Below, one piece after another: positions 1-8,806 of a stretch of DNA of 64,000 nucleotides (positions are counted from its first letter, which is position 1; every line of letters starts with the position of its first letter). Origin of the DNA: Gaiellasilicea sp963789355 (GTDB lineage Bacteria; Actinomycetota; Thermoleophilia; Gaiellales; Gaiellaceae); NCBI GenBank assembly GCA_963789355.1, contig CAWBKK010000005.1:62001-126000 (forward strand), written 5' to 3'. A program made the translations under genes and the position numbers. The notes under the pieces were generated by a model. It was given only the letters and a program-made list of their open reading frames with translations. It was not told the origin of the DNA and made no database searches.

Positions 1-567
1 TTCTCCGAGACCGCCGAGGTCGCTGCACCCGCGACCGACGACCGCCAGCTCGCGATCGACGCGATCGACTACCTCTATCCACAGCGCGGGACTGCGATCG
101 GCGATGCGATCGCCCGTGGAGTCGAGGTCGCGCGGGCGGCGGACGCGGGCGAGGGCGGCGTCGCGCGCCCCGCAGCGATTCTGCTGCTCTCGGACGGCTC
201 GCAAACGGAGGGGATCCTGCTGCCGCAGGAAGGCGCGGCCCGCGCGAAGTCGTTCAAGATTCCCGTCTACACGATCGCGTTGGGGACGCCCGAAGGGATC
301 GTCGAGTTCAATCGCTTCGGCGGCACGCGGATCATCCCCGTCCCGCCCGACCCCGCGACGCTGCGCCAGATCGCGACGTCCACGGGCGGCCGCTTCTACG
401 AGGCCAAGAACGTCCCCGATCTGCGCGAGGCATACGAAAAGATGGGGTCGCTCGTGAGCAAGGTGGAGCGAAAGCAGGAGGTGACGTTCGCGTTCCTGGC
501 CGGTGGCCTCGTGCTTCTGCTCGCCGCTGCCGCGATCGCCGTCGTCACCTTCCCGAGGCTGCCGTGA
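1..567 (+). CDS. VWA-domain membrane protein (BatA-like), 5' end missing
   Basis: The frame is open from the first base, so the N-terminus lies outside the window. The visible part is the second half of a von Willebrand A fold: a helix reading GTAIGDAIARGVEVA, the strand and turn ILLLSDGSQTEG, and the strand IPVYTIALGTPEG. A single hydrophobic segment follows near the C-terminus (FAFLAGGLVLLLAAAAIAVV), which would anchor the domain in the membrane. This layout is typical of BatA/aerotolerance-type VWA proteins; the N-terminal membrane segments and the MIDAS DxSxS motif cannot be checked here. Its stop codon overlaps the GTG start of the next gene, which implies co-transcription with an HtrA-like protease. 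Confidence 0.85.
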   Translation, partial: FSETAEVAAPATDDRQLAIDAIDYLYPQRGTAIGDAIARGVEVARAADAGEGGVARPAAILLLSDGSQTEGILLPQEGAARAKSFKIPVYTIALGTPEGIVEFNRFGGTRIIPVPPDPATLRQIATSTGGRFYEAKNVPDLREAYEKMGSLVSKVERKQEVTFAFLAGGLVLLLAAAAIAVVTFPRLP

Positions 568-1649
568 GGCTGCTTGCACTCGCTCTGGCGGCGGCCACTC
601 TGGCCGGCTGCAGCGGCGATGAGGAGAGAGCAGCTCCCGCAACGACCGCGACGACCGCGACGCAGACGGTCACCGTCCGGGAGTCGACGCCCGCGGAGAC
701 CACAGCCGCGCCCGACCGCGCCGGCTCGCTCGCGGAGGCGGTTCAGCGGGTGCTCCCCTCGGTCGTGAGCGTGCAGACGAAGTCGTTCGGAGGCGGCGAG
801 GGCGAGGCGTCGGGCGTGATCCTCCAGGCGGACGGCCTGATCCTGACGAACAACCACGTCGTCGAGGGCTCGACGAGCGTCTCGGTGTCGTTCAACGACG
901 AGACCCACACCAAGGCCCTGCCTGGAACGGTGATCGGGACGGCGCCCGAGCGTGACCTCGCCGTGATCCGCGTCGAGGCCGACGACCTCGTCCCGGTCGA
1001 GCTGGCGCGCTCTTCCGGACTGCGCCTCGGCGACGCGGTGATCGCGATCGGCTTTCCGCTCGGCCTCGGCGGCCCTACGGTCACGTCCGGGATCGTCTCC
1101 GGGCTCGACCGGACGATCGAGGGCCGCAACGGCGACCTGACCGGCCTGCTCCAGACGGACGCGGCGATCAACCCAGGCAACTCGGGCGGACCGCTCGTCG
1201 ACCGCTCGGGGCGGCTGGTCGGGATCAACACCGCCGGGATCCGGCAGGAGGACACGGAGGGCATCGGCTTCGCGATCGCGATCGACGAGGCGCTCCCCGT
1301 GATCGCCCGGATCAGCGACGCGCCTCCCGCCACCGATGCCTGGCTCGGGATCTCGTTCAGCTCGGTCGACTCCGAGTCGGCGGCGGTGCAGCTCGGGCTC
1401 GACTCCTCCACCCGCGGCGCCGCCGTCACCGTCGTCTACCCGGGCGGGCCCGGCGAGAAGGCCGAGCTGGCGGTGGGCGACGTGATCATCGCCGCCGACG
1501 ACGTCCCGATCCGGAACGCGAACGCGCTCGCGAAGCTCGTCGCCGAGCGCAAGGTCGGCGACGAGCTCGACCTCGAGCTGATCGACAGCCGCGGCCCGCG
1601 CCTCGTCACGGTCAAACTCGCGCGGAGGGCGCCCGGCGCGCTACCGTAG
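564..1649 (+). CDS. HtrA/DegP-like serine protease lipoprotein with PDZ domain
   Basis: A 361-residue trypsin-fold protease of the S1C (HtrA) family. The N-terminus has a short hydrophobic signal ending in LAGC, a lipobox, so the mature protein is probably lipid-anchored outside the membrane. A Thr-rich linker follows. The catalytic triad is visible: His in LTNNHVVEG (about residue 98), Asp in ERDLAVIRV (about 130) and Ser in GNSGGPLVD (about 205). A PDZ domain occupies roughly residues 255-350. Members degrade or refold misfolded exported proteins. Start chosen at GTG 564, which overlaps the upstream TGA by four bases; this start retains the lipobox. Confidence 0.93.
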   Translation: MRLLALALAAATLAGCSGDEERAAPATTATTATQTVTVRESTPAETTAAPDRAGSLAEAVQRVLPSVVSVQTKSFGGGEGEASGVILQADGLILTNNHVVEGSTSVSVSFNDETHTKALPGTVIGTAPERDLAVIRVEADDLVPVELARSSGLRLGDAVIAIGFPLGLGGPTVTSGIVSGLDRTIEGRNGDLTGLLQTDAAINPGNSGGPLVDRSGRLVGINTAGIRQEDTEGIGFAIAIDEALPVIARISDAPPATDAWLGISFSSVDSESAAVQLGLDSSTRGAAVTVVYPGGPGEKAELAVGDVIIAADDVPIRNANALAKLVAERKVGDELDLELIDSRGPRLVTVKLARRAPGALP

Positions 1650-1654
1650 GGCTC

Positions 1655-1879
1655 GTGAGTCCCAGGCGTCCCTCGGGTCGACGCTTCGCCGCCTTTTTGG
1701 CCGCCCTGACGCTGGCCGCGAGCGCCTTCGGCGCCCTCGTGCTGCCCCGATTCGCCGATGCCGAGCTGCCCGCCTCGATGAAGGCCAAGCCGACGCTCGT
1801 GCAGCAGAAGCTCGAGGACGACCGCTGCCGCGACCGGCACGTCGAGGAGACCGATCTAGCTCTGCAGGCGCGCGCGTAG
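1655..1879 (+). CDS. Possible small secreted protein
   Basis: A 74-codon frame starting with GTG five bases after the protease stop. The N-terminus looks like a signal peptide: basic residues (SPRRPSGRRF), a hydrophobic stretch (AAFLAALTLAASAFGALVL) and a possible AlaXAla-type cleavage region (RFADAEL). The rest is short, polar and matches no family I recognise. Its last 24 bases overlap the convergent thioesterase gene, so the C-terminus is antisense to another coding region. It could be a real small exported protein in the protease operon or a chance open frame. Confidence 0.35.
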   Translation: MSPRRPSGRRFAAFLAALTLAASAFGALVLPRFADAELPASMKAKPTLVQQKLEDDRCRDRHVEETDLALQARA

Positions 1880-2224
1880 CTCGTCCGGCACGGGCACGCT
1901 CTCACCGCGCTCGTAGTCGTACGAGACCAGGACGCTCTTCGCCTCCGCGACGACGCGTTCGCCGGCCGAGATCACGTGCGCGAGATCGAAGCTCTTCGTC
2001 CCGATCCGCGCGCAGCGCGTGCGCACCTCGACCTCCTCGCCGGCTCGGAGCTCGGAGCGGAAGTCGATCTCGACCCGGGCGAGGATGAAGTCGATCAGAT
2101 CGCCGAGGACCCCGATCCGCGCCTCCTCGAGATAGGTCGAGTAGACGGCGTTGTTGACGTGCCCCATCGCGTCGCAGTCGCGGAAGCGGACGCGGTCCCG
2201 GTGGACGTGCGGGAAATCAGCCAA
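1856..2224 (-). CDS. Hotdog-fold acyl-CoA thioesterase (4HBT/YbgC-like)
   Basis: A short protein of 122 residues with the 4HBT signature: RFRDCDAMGHVNNAVY near the N-terminus, containing the conserved Asp-x-x-Gly-His-Val-Asn-Asn, then YLEEARIG, and the strand pattern VEIDFRSELRAGEEVEVRTRC. Members hydrolyse acyl-CoA thioesters in the cytoplasm; the substrate cannot be read from sequence. No ATG or GTG fits upstream of the domain. A TTG at 2222-2224 lies across the stop codon of the preceding minus-strand gene, giving tight coupling with the lyxose isomerase; longer starts would run through that gene in another frame. The start is therefore an inference. Confidence 0.8.
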   Translation of the reverse strand: MADFPHVHRDRVRFRDCDAMGHVNNAVYSTYLEEARIGVLGDLIDFILARVEIDFRSELRAGEEVEVRTRCARIGTKSFDLAHVISAGERVVAEAKSVLVSYDYERGESVPVPDELRARLQS

Positions 2225-2696
2225 CGATCGTCGCCCGCTGCACCCCCGGGTCGCTGAAGACGTCGAGGTCGTCGCGGCTCGTCGAGGAGAACTCGGAGAC
2301 GACGGCGCCCTCGGGTCCCGCCTGGAAGGAGTGCAGCGTGTCCGGCGGGATCGTCTGCTGGTCGCCCGGACGAAGGACGATCTCACGGCCGTCCACCCGC
2401 AGCGTCACGAGCCCGCGCCGGCAGCGAAACGTCTCCTCCTTCCCCGGGGTGCCGTCGAACGGCGGGTGGCGGTGCTCCGGGCAGGTCTGGCCGGGATAGA
2501 GGACGAGCTCCTTGGCGCAGTAGCGATCGGTGTTGACGTAGACGAGCAGCATCAGGCCCTGCTCGCGAAACCGCGAGAGCCCGAAGTCGGAGACCTCGAT
2601 CGCGTCGCGCTCGGCGTCGGTGAGCACGATCCCGGCGGCGGCGAGCTCGTCGGCTGCGTGTCGCTGCGCCGTACGTTGTGCCTCGTGGGTGATCAT
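2217..2696 (-). CDS. D-lyxose isomerase (cupin fold)
   Basis: A 159-residue cupin. The metal-binding region reads YPGQTCPEHRHPPFDGTPGKEETF, giving the His-x-His and Glu ligands of D-lyxose ketol-isomerases, and a second cupin motif follows (LRPGDQQTIPPDTLHSF). This family interconverts D-lyxose and D-xylulose. The neighbouring xylulokinase would phosphorylate the product, so the context supports the call. ATG 2696 was chosen; GTG 2702 is an alternative. The divergent alpha-glucosidase gene starts only 32 bp away, and the gap holds a palindromic CGATCGTACG-type core, so the two genes probably share one small control region. Confidence 0.8.
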   Translation of the reverse strand: MITHEAQRTAQRHAADELAAAGIVLTDAERDAIEVSDFGLSRFREQGLMLLVYVNTDRYCAKELVLYPGQTCPEHRHPPFDGTPGKEETFRCRRGLVTLRVDGREIVLRPGDQQTIPPDTLHSFQAGPEGAVVSEFSSTSRDDLDVFSDPGVQRATIVG

Positions 2697-2728
2697 GCTC
2701 ACGATCGTACGACCCACGAGGAGGTTGC

Positions 2729-4336
2729 ATGACGCAGCAGCACAGCGCCGGCGGGCGGAGGCTCGCCGGAGCCCGCCCAGGAGCGGAGGCGGCGGCTTTG
2801 CCGGCGCCGGAACGGGAGTGGTGGCGAAGCGCCGCGTTCTACCAGATCTACGTCCGCAGCTTCCAGGACTCGAATGGCGACGGTGTCGGCGACCTGCCCG
2901 GCATCCGGTCGCGCCTGCCGTACCTGCAGGAGCTCGGGATCGACGCGCTCTGGCTGACGCCCTTCTACCCCTCACCTCAGACCGATCATGGCTACGACGT
3001 CGCCGACTACGTCGACGTCGATCCGCTCTTCGGCACGCTCGACGACTTCGACGCGCTCGTCGCCGACGCGCACGAACGCGGGATCAAGGTCACGATCGAC
3101 ATCGTCCCCAACCACACCTCCGACCAGCACGAGTGGTTCCGAAACGCGATCGCCGATCCGGGCCATCCCGACCGGAAGCGCTACATGTTCCGCCCCGGCA
3201 GGAACGGCGGCCCGCCCAACGGCTGGACATCCGCCTTCGGCGGTCCGGCCTGGTCGCTCGACGAGCGCTCGGGCGAGTACTACCTTCACTTCTTCGCGCC
3301 CGGGCAGCCCGACCTCGACTGGCATCACGAGCCGGTGCAGGAGAGCTTCGAGGAGATCCTCCGCTTCTGGCTCGACCGCGGCGTCGACGGCTTCCGGATC
3401 GACGTCGCGCACGCGCTCTTCAAGGACCAGGCGCTGCCCGAGATGGTCGAACCGGAGCCGCGGCCGCCATTCGGCGACTGGCTTTCGGCGTTGATGCAGC
3501 CCGAGCTGCACCCCCTCTTTCGCCGCTGGCGCCAGATCGCCGACGAGTATCCCGGCGACCGGATGTATGTGAGCGAGATCGTGATCGAGAGCCAGGAGAA
3601 GATCGCGAGCTACGTGGAGCCCGACCAGCTCCATCTCTCCTTCAACTTCGGCTTCCTGTACGAGCAGTGGAACGCCGAGCGGATGCGCGCGACGATCGAC
3701 TGGTCGCTGGCGGCTCTCGGCGGCGTCGGGGCACCCGCGGCGTGGGTCCTCGAGAACCACGACGTCACCCGCCTCCCCACCCGGTACGGCAGCGGCGAGA
3801 TCGGCAGGCGACGCGCACGCGCGGCGGCCCTGCTGCTCTTCGGGCTTCCCGGCGCGTCGTTCGCCTACCAGGGCCAGGAGCTCGGGCTCGAGGAGGTCGA
3901 CCTTCCCGACGAGGTGCGCGAGGATCCGGTCTTCGTCCACACCAAGGGCGCCCGGAAGGGGCGCGACGGCTGTCGGGTGCCCCTCCCCTGGACAGCCGAC
4001 CCGCCCACATTCGGCTTCTCCGACGGCCGGCCCTGGCTGCCACAGCCGCAGGACTGGGGGAGGCTGTCGGTCGAGGCTCAGGAGCGGGATGAGAGCTCGA
4101 TGCTCGCGCTCTACCGCTCGGCGCTCCGGCTCCGGCCGCGCGACGGGCGGTTCTCGTGGCAGGAGAGTCCGGCGGGAACGATGATCTTCGACCGCGGCGA
4201 CCTGACCTGCGCTGTCAACGTCGATGCGGCGCAGCTGGCGCTGCCCGACGGCGAGCTCGTGCTGGCAAGCGAGCCCGGGATCACGACATCACTGCCCCCG
4301 AACACCGCAGCATGGGTGCGGAAAGGAACGGCATGA
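2729..4336 (+). CDS. GH13 alpha-glucosidase / oligo-1,6-glucosidase
   Basis: A 535-residue (beta/alpha)8 amylase-family enzyme. It starts with the family 13 entry motif AAFYQIYVRSFQDSNGDG. Catalytic residues are visible: nucleophile Asp in GFRIDVAH (about residue 225), acid/base Glu in MYVSEIV (about 281) and transition-state Asp in LENHDVTR (about 345). The conserved region I reads DIVPNHTS. The pattern matches exo-acting alpha-glucosidases rather than endo-amylases. There is no signal peptide, so it should act on imported oligosaccharides in the cytoplasm. GAGGAGG lies just upstream of the ATG. The last bases overlap the next gene as ATGA, the first link in an operon of sugar genes. Confidence 0.92.
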   Translation: MTQQHSAGGRRLAGARPGAEAAALPAPEREWWRSAAFYQIYVRSFQDSNGDGVGDLPGIRSRLPYLQELGIDALWLTPFYPSPQTDHGYDVADYVDVDPLFGTLDDFDALVADAHERGIKVTIDIVPNHTSDQHEWFRNAIADPGHPDRKRYMFRPGRNGGPPNGWTSAFGGPAWSLDERSGEYYLHFFAPGQPDLDWHHEPVQESFEEILRFWLDRGVDGFRIDVAHALFKDQALPEMVEPEPRPPFGDWLSALMQPELHPLFRRWRQIADEYPGDRMYVSEIVIESQEKIASYVEPDQLHLSFNFGFLYEQWNAERMRATIDWSLAALGGVGAPAAWVLENHDVTRLPTRYGSGEIGRRRARAAALLLFGLPGASFAYQGQELGLEEVDLPDEVREDPVFVHTKGARKGRDGCRVPLPWTADPPTFGFSDGRPWLPQPQDWGRLSVEAQERDESSMLALYRSALRLRPRDGRFSWQESPAGTMIFDRGDLTCAVNVDAAQLALPDGELVLASEPGITTSLPPNTAAWVRKGTA

Positions 4337-5331
4337 AGACCTCCCTCGGAATCTGGGCGTTCGGCAACATGGCGACCCGCTTCAACGCCGCGGGCTACAA
4401 GCCGGAGCTGACCGGCAAGTCGACCGCGGAGAAGGTGCGGACCGCCGTCGAAGGCCTCGGCGACCTGATCGACGACTACGAGTTCCACTACCCGCAGGAG
4501 CTCGCCCCGGAGAACCTCGACGAGGTGCGCGCCGCCCTCGACGGACACGGGATCTACTGCGTCGCCAGCGGGCTCCACCTCGACTCGCGCTTCAAGAAGG
4601 GTGCGTTCTGCTCACCGGACGACGCGACGCGCGAGGAGGCGCTGCGGCTGACCCGCGAGGCGATCGACCTGGCCGGCGAGACGGGTGCCCACATGATCAT
4701 CTGGCCCGGGATCGAGGGCTACAACTACCCGTTCCAGACGCCGTACAAGGAGTCGTGGGCGCGGTTCATCGACGGCGTCGGCCAGTCCGCGCAGCACGCC
4801 AAGGAGCGCGGCGTCACCGTCTTTCTCGAGCACAAGAACTCCGAGCCTGCGATGAAGATCCTGATGCGCAACATCGGGATGACGCTGCACGTGATCCACT
4901 CGCTGCGCCGCGAGGGGATCGACAACGTCAGCGTCAACATGGATTGGCAGCACCTGTTGATGAACGGTGAGAGCCTCGCCGAGTATGCGGCGCTCCTCGC
5001 GGCCGAGGATCTGCTCGGCCACCAGCATGCCAACGACGGTTGGGGCACGTTCGACGACGACAACATGGTCGGGACGATCCGGTTCATGGAGACGATCGAG
5101 CTGGCGGTCGAGCTCCGCCGGGCCGGGTACGGCGAGGGCGGCGAGCGGCTCGGCTTCGACCTCTATCCGTACACCGAGGACGCCGTCGGAGCGGTCGAGC
5201 GGAGCGTGCTCCAGTGGCGCTTCATCGACGGGGTCGCCTCCCGGATCGACGACGGAGAGCTCCGCGCCGCGCAACAGGAGAAGGATGCGGTTCGAGCCTA
5301 CGAGCTCGTTTACGCAGCGCTGGGCGCCTAG
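4333..5331 (+). CDS. Xylose isomerase-like TIM-barrel protein
   Basis: A 332-residue sugar isomerase/epimerase of the AP-endonuclease-2-like TIM-barrel family. Xylose-isomerase-type metal ligands can be placed: Glu in FLEHKNSEPAMK, Asp and His in NMDWQHLLMNGE, His in LGHQHANDG and Asp in GFDLYPYTED. These resemble the metal sites of XylA, but the protein is more divergent than textbook XylA. Ketol-isomerisation of xylose or a related aldose to xylulose is the best inference, because xylulokinase starts only six bases downstream. Start ATG 4333 overlaps the previous stop. Confidence 0.8.
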   Translation: MKTSLGIWAFGNMATRFNAAGYKPELTGKSTAEKVRTAVEGLGDLIDDYEFHYPQELAPENLDEVRAALDGHGIYCVASGLHLDSRFKKGAFCSPDDATREEALRLTREAIDLAGETGAHMIIWPGIEGYNYPFQTPYKESWARFIDGVGQSAQHAKERGVTVFLEHKNSEPAMKILMRNIGMTLHVIHSLRREGIDNVSVNMDWQHLLMNGESLAEYAALLAAEDLLGHQHANDGWGTFDDDNMVGTIRFMETIELAVELRRAGYGEGGERLGFDLYPYTEDAVGAVERSVLQWRFIDGVASRIDDGELRAAQQEKDAVRAYELVYAALGA

Positions 5332-5337
5332 CCGCGG

Positions 5338-6726
5338 ATGACAGCGCTCGTCGGAATCGACGTCGGCACGAGCGGGGTCAAGGCGATCGCGATCTCCCCC
5401 ACCGGGGAGGTGCTCGCCCGGGCCGAGCGCGAGTACCCGCTTTCGACGCCGCGGCCCGGCTGGGCCGAGCAGGACCCCGACGACTGGGCGCGGGCGACAG
5501 AGGCAGCGCTCGCCGAGCTCGGACTCGAGCCGACGTCGCTCGGCTACACCGGCCAGATGCACGGGCTCGTCGTCCTCGATGCGGCCGGCGACGTCCTTCG
5601 TCCGGCGATTCTCTGGAACGACCAGCGCACCGGCGCGGAGTGCGCCGAGATCGAGGAGCGGCTCGGGCTCGAGCGGCTGATTCAGCTGACCGGCAACCGC
5701 GCGCTGACCGGATTCACCGCCCCGAAGCTGCTCTGGCTCCGGACGCACGAGCCGGAGACGTTCGCCCGGATCCGGCACGTCCTGCTGCCGAAGGACTACG
5801 TCCGCTTCCGGCGCACGGGCGAGCGCGCGATCGATGTCGCGGACGCATCGGGGACCCTCCTCTTCGACGTCGCCAACCGCCGCTGGAGCGACGAGATGGC
5901 CGAGGCGCTCGAGCTTCCGCTGGAGTGGCTGCCCCCCGCCTACGAGGCGACCGAGATCGGAGGCGCCGGGGACCAGGCGGGCGGCGCGCTCGGCGTCGGC
6001 ATCGACGCGCCCGGTCCGCTCTCGGTCGTGCTCGGCACCTCGGGGGTCGTCTTCGCCGCACTCGCCGACTACCGGCCCGAGCCCGAAGCGCGGCTGCACA
6101 CCTTCTGCCACGCCGTCCCCGGAACCTGGCACGCGATGGGCGTGATGCTCTCGGCCGCAGGCTCGCTGCAGTGGCTCCGGCATGCGCTCGCCGGCCCGTC
6201 CTACGACGATCTTCTCGCCGAGGCGGCCGGGTGGGATCCCGGCACCGAGGGTCTCCTCTTCCAGCCCTACCTCCAGGGAGAGCGCACGCCGCACGCCGAC
6301 CCCGACGCCCGCGGCGCGTTCGTCGGCCTCCAGCAGCGGCACGACCGCGGCGCGCTCGTCCGAGCCGTCCTCGAAGGAGTCGCCTACGGCCTGCGCGACT
6401 CACTCGAGCTGCTGCGCGCCGTCGGCGTCGACGCGCAGGTCGGCCGCGTCTCCGGCGGCGGCGCCCGCAGCGAGCTCTGGCTGAAGATCGTCGCGTCCGT
6501 GCTGGGGCTGCCGCTGGAGCGCACGGAGGCCGAGGAGGGCGCCGCCTACGGCGCAGCGCTCCTCGGAGCGGTCAAGGAAGGCGTCTTCGCCGACGCACAC
6601 GAGGCCGTCGCCGCGACCGTTCGCGTCCGCGACCGGGTCGAGCCCGATCCCGCCTGGCAGGCCGCCTACGAGAGCGGCTACGCGCGCTACCGCCGCCTCT
6701 ATCCGGCGCTACGCTCGCAGCCGTGA
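5338..6726 (+). CDS. xylB: Xylulokinase
   Basis: A 462-residue FGGY kinase that phosphorylates D-xylulose to xylulose 5-phosphate. The N-terminal ATPase fold starts GIDVGTSGVKA. Diagnostic xylulokinase features follow: GQMHGLV, ILWNDQRT, and in the second domain LQGERTPH and SGGGARSELW. Length and architecture are normal. It sits after a xylose-isomerase-like gene and near a D-lyxose isomerase, both of which would make xylulose, so the cluster funnels pentoses into the pentose phosphate pathway. No transporter accompanies it here. Confidence 0.93.
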   Translation: MTALVGIDVGTSGVKAIAISPTGEVLARAEREYPLSTPRPGWAEQDPDDWARATEAALAELGLEPTSLGYTGQMHGLVVLDAAGDVLRPAILWNDQRTGAECAEIEERLGLERLIQLTGNRALTGFTAPKLLWLRTHEPETFARIRHVLLPKDYVRFRRTGERAIDVADASGTLLFDVANRRWSDEMAEALELPLEWLPPAYEATEIGGAGDQAGGALGVGIDAPGPLSVVLGTSGVVFAALADYRPEPEARLHTFCHAVPGTWHAMGVMLSAAGSLQWLRHALAGPSYDDLLAEAAGWDPGTEGLLFQPYLQGERTPHADPDARGAFVGLQQRHDRGALVRAVLEGVAYGLRDSLELLRAVGVDAQVGRVSGGGARSELWLKIVASVLGLPLERTEAEEGAAYGAALLGAVKEGVFADAHEAVAATVRVRDRVEPDPAWQAAYESGYARYRRLYPALRSQP

Positions 6727-7442
6727 GCGACACGCTCGTCTTCATCCCGGCCTGGAACGAGGAGCAGAACCTCGCTGCCGTGCTCGACGAGCTGCGCCGC
6801 GAGCTCCCGGACGCAGACGTGCTCGTCGTCGACGACGGCTCGACCGACCGCACCGCCGGCGTCGCGCGCGAGCACGGCGCCGAGGTGCTGTCGTTCGGCG
6901 AGAACCGCGGCCTGCGCGCCGGGATCGCCGCGGGCTACACGTGGGCACTCGAGCACGAGTACGCGTTCTGCGGCCGCGTCGACGCCGACGGTCAGCACCC
7001 GGCCGGCGAGCTCCGCCGCCTGCTCGAGCTCGTCCAGTCGGGCCGAACCGATGTGGCCGTCGGCTCCCGCTTCGTCAGCGGCCCCGGCTACAAGCCGTAC
7101 CGGTACGAGCCCGAGGGGATCCGCAAGCTCGGCACCGGGCTCCTGCGCCGCTCGATGCGCGTCGCTCTCGGCCGCCCGTTCAACGACGCGACGAGCGGCC
7201 TCTACGCGGCCTCGGCGAAGGCGCTGCCGGCGCTCGCGCGGCCGTACGAGAGCGGCGCGCCCGAGGTCGAGGCGGTGCTGCGCCTGCACGAGGAGGGCCT
7301 GCGCGTCGAAGAGGTGCCGGTCGACATGCGCGAGCGCGCGAGCGGCGAGTCGAAGCTGAAGGGGAAGAAGGCGTTCCTGCTCGTGGTCACGGTGATCGGG
7401 ACGCTGCTCGGCGCGAAGCGGCTCCGGCGGCGCCGTGACTAG
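6723..7442 (+). CDS. Family 2 glycosyltransferase (dolichyl-phosphate mannose synthase-like)
   Basis: A 239-residue GT-A fold transferase. The nucleotide-sugar motif is LVVDDGSTDRT, the metal-binding region GRVDADGQHP, and the acceptor side contains VGSRFVSG. There are no clear multi-pass membrane segments, only a hydrophobic helix near the C-terminus (FLLVVTVIGTLLG). The family transfers sugar to a lipid carrier or another acceptor; the donor is unknown. The GTG start overlaps the xylulokinase stop, so it is part of the same transcript although it has no obvious catabolic role. Confidence 0.85.
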   Translation: MSDTLVFIPAWNEEQNLAAVLDELRRELPDADVLVVDDGSTDRTAGVAREHGAEVLSFGENRGLRAGIAAGYTWALEHEYAFCGRVDADGQHPAGELRRLLELVQSGRTDVAVGSRFVSGPGYKPYRYEPEGIRKLGTGLLRRSMRVALGRPFNDATSGLYAASAKALPALARPYESGAPEVEAVLRLHEEGLRVEEVPVDMRERASGESKLKGKKAFLLVVTVIGTLLGAKRLRRRRD

Positions 7443-7908
7443 GCTCGTCGCCGTCCTCGGCTACTCGACGCGCAGCGGCGACGGGCTCCATCCGATCTGC
7501 GCCGCCCGGCTGGAAGCGGCTGCGGGTGTCGCGGGCGACGCGACCGCGGTCCTGCTCTCCGGCTGGTCGCGGCGACGGCACCGCCCGTCGGAGGCGGAAC
7601 TGATGCGGGACGCGTGGCGTGGCCCGCAGGTGCCGCTGCTCGCAGAGGTGGACGCGCGCACGACGGCCGGCAACGCGCGCGCGGTCGCCGCGGCGGCGGA
7701 GGAGGTGGGCGCGGACGAGGTCGTCCTCGTCACCTCGTCGTGGCACGCGCGCCGCGCCCGCTTGCTCGTCCGCGCCGCGCTCGGCACCGGGGTCGGGCTC
7801 AGCGTCGTGACGCCGACGCCGACGCGACCGCCGCACCTGATCGGCCGCGAGCTTGCCTGCCTCCTCCCCGCCTTCGCGCTCGCACGGATACGGGCTAGCC
7901 GACGGTGA
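7435..7908 (+). CDS. YdcF/SanA-like DUF218 protein
   Basis: A compact 157-residue protein with the DUF218 pattern: an N-terminal strand LVAVLGYSTR, a central ARTTAGNARA segment matching the conserved xTxEN-like loop, then VVLVTSSWHARRARLLVRA. YdcF and ElyC relatives are often membrane-anchored and linked to envelope biology; this one has no membrane anchor. The GTG start overlaps the preceding gene by eight bases, and its end overlaps the convergent argF by 14 bases. Confidence 0.7.
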   Translation: MTRLVAVLGYSTRSGDGLHPICAARLEAAAGVAGDATAVLLSGWSRRRHRPSEAELMRDAWRGPQVPLLAEVDARTTAGNARAVAAAAEEVGADEVVLVTSSWHARRARLLVRAALGTGVGLSVVTPTPTRPPHLIGRELACLLPAFALARIRASRR

Positions 7909-8806
7909 GCGCCAGCACTGCTTTGGCCGTGTGGAGCCGGTTCTCCGCTTCGTCCCAGACCGCGCTGCGCGGGCCGTAGAGGACATCGCCTGCGATCTCC
8001 TCGCCCGGGTGGGCGGGAAGGCAATGGAGCACGATCGCATCCCGGTCGGCAAGCGCGAGCAGGTCGGCGTCGAGCGAGTAGCCCGCGAAGGCGCTCACAC
8101 GCTGCGCGCGCTCGGCCTCCTGGCCCATGCTCACCCAGACATCGGTGACGAGCACGTGCGCGCCCTCGGCCGCTACGCGCGGGTCGCGCACGACCCGGAT
8201 CGACGAATCGGGGGGCTCGTAGCCGGCCGGGGCGGCGCAGACGAGCTCGGCGCCGAGGAGCGCACACGCCTCTGCGAGCGAGACACAGACGTTGTTGCCG
8301 TCACCCACCCAGGCGACGCGCACGCCCTCGAGCGTGCCGAAACGCTCGCGGATCGTCTCCAGGTCGGCGAGCGCTTGCAGCGGATGCGCCGCGTCGGTGA
8401 GGGCGTTGAGCACCGGGATCCCGGAAACGCCGGCGAACGTCTCCACCTCCGCGTGCTCGTGGGTGCGGATCGCGATCGCATCGAGGTAGCGCGAGAGCAC
8501 GCGCGCCGTGTCCTCGATCGACTCCCCGCGCGCGAGCTGGAGCTGCTCGCCCGGGAGGTAGAGGGCCGTCGCGCCCAGGTGGGCAGCCGCGACCTCGAGC
8601 GAGACGCGCGTCCGCGTCGAGTGCTTGCGAAAGAGGAGACCGAGAGTGCGTCCCTCCAGCAGCCGGTGCGGCTCGCGCACGCGCTGCATCGCTTTCAGCT
8701 CGTCGGCACGATCGAGGACGGCCTCGAGCTCGGCGGCCGTCCAGTCGCGGATCCGCGTCAGCGAGCGGCCGTGCAGGTCGAGCGAGAGTGCTGCCGGGAG
8801 CGCCAC
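7895..8806 (-). CDS. argF: Ornithine carbamoyltransferase
   Basis: A 303-residue transferase joining carbamoyl phosphate and ornithine to citrulline. The carbamoyl-phosphate motif STRTR is present, as are HPLQ (usually HPCQ or HPTQ in the family), VGDGNNV, and the ornithine-binding HCLPAH near the C-terminus. The SMG ornithine loop reads WVSMGQE. It is the last gene of the minus-strand arg operon, directly after argR, with coordinates sharing one base. argG and argH are not in the window. Confidence 0.95.
   Translation of the reverse strand: MALPAALSLDLHGRSLTRIRDWTAAELEAVLDRADELKAMQRVREPHRLLEGRTLGLLFRKHSTRTRVSLEVAAAHLGATALYLPGEQLQLARGESIEDTARVLSRYLDAIAIRTHEHAEVETFAGVSGIPVLNALTDAAHPLQALADLETIRERFGTLEGVRVAWVGDGNNVCVSLAEACALLGAELVCAAPAGYEPPDSSIRVVRDPRVAAEGAHVLVTDVWVSMGQEAERAQRVSAFAGYSLDADLLALADRDAIVLHCLPAHPGEEIAGDVLYGPRSAVWDEAENRLHTAKAVLALTVG

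Noticed and set aside
4612..6342. Long open frame antisense to the xylose-isomerase-like gene and xylB
   Set aside because: It mirrors the codon pattern of two well-identified genes on the other strand and has no protein family features; such shadows are common in GC-rich DNA.
5040..7442. 800-codon plus-strand frame across xylB
   Set aside because: Only its last 239 codons are real (the glycosyltransferase). The rest is an Arg/Ala-rich shadow of xylB.
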